Origin: Chlorokybus atmophyticus
Taxonomy: Eukaryota > Streptophyta > Chlorokybophyceae > Chlorokybales > Chlorokybaceae
Reading direction: 5' to 3'
DNA length: 56,111 nt
Assembly (NCBI GenBank): GCA_009103225.1
Contig: RHPI01002619.1
Coordinates: 1 to 56,111 of the forward strand
Shown piece after piece: positions 56,088-56,111 of this stretch. The notes beneath the pieces were generated by a model. It was not told the origin of the DNA and made no database searches. It saw only the letters and a program-made list of their open reading frames with translations. The position numbers were made by a program, and so were the translations under genes. The first letter of the stretch is position 1. Each line of letters begins with the position of its first letter.

Positions 56088-56111
56088 CCCCCCCCCCCCC
56101 CCCCCCCCCCC
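56088..56111. other. Terminal poly-C run
   Basis: 24 C at the window edge, most likely a contig-end or sequencing artefact, like the G-runs at 30113-30178. Confidence 0.7.

Larger units (their letters stand above)
53465..56111. other. Non-coding, repeat-rich window end
   Basis: AT-rich from about 54300 to 54700. It holds a perfect palindrome (54169-54192), a GGC run (about 55061-55091), and a (CG)n/(CA)n block (55375-55431). No gene recognised. Confidence 0.55.

Overview
Eukaryotic nuclear DNA of the green lineage, most likely a green alga. Genes are split by short introns (mostly 55-170 bp, GT-AG with two probable GC-AG). They encode plant-type products: a thylakoid-lumen pentapeptide protein with a bipartite transit peptide, a plastid-type CxxCxGxG zinc-finger membrane protein, plant-type ATG101, and a TIME FOR COFFEE (TIC)-like protein. 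TIC is best known from land plants, so a streptophyte alga is attractive, but the sequence alone cannot fix the clade. Exon models were built by hand from splice sites; in every multi-exon gene reported the phases close to one continuous reading frame.

Layout. 1-4051: 3' part of an intact Ty3/gypsy chromovirus with its 3' LTR. 4052-7424: AT-rich, gene-poor DNA with a tandem duplication and a retroelement fossil. 7425-15406 (-): TIC-like gene, 15 exons, long poly-Q. 17366-18096 (+): small plant-conserved nuclear-type protein. 21041-24903 (-): Integrator subunit INTS8, 8 exons, divergent from ATG101 (25385-26764, +). 27839-29899 (-): membrane-anchored alpha/beta hydrolase, 8 exons. 30113: an assembly gap beside a 51-bp copy of sequence from 40.6 kb. 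31606-38123: a complete-looking DIRS-type tyrosine-recombinase retrotransposon of the Kangaroo/PAT structural type, with split direct repeats and the recombinase gene antiparallel to gag and RT-RNaseH-methyltransferase. It ends 108 bp before the first ATG of MECR (38232-40546, +), the mitochondrial enoyl reductase. 41772-43699 (-): HhH-GPD DNA glycosylase, head-to-head with TL17-type lumenal protein (43871-45565, +). 47618-48025: (GA)n. 48327-49433 (-): DnaJ-type zinc-finger membrane protein. 49862-53464: decayed pogo/Tigger-like DNA transposon between inverted repeats. 53465-56111: no recognisable gene, simple repeats and a terminal poly-C run.

The host genes are unrelated housekeeping functions (clock/metabolism regulator, snRNA processing, autophagy initiation, mitochondrial fatty-acid synthesis, base-excision repair, thylakoid proteins), with no operon logic. 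Two close divergent pairs (INTS8/ATG101, 481 bp; glycosylase/TL17, 171 bp) probably share promoters. The most interesting object is the Kangaroo-like element and its position at the 5' edge of MECR.
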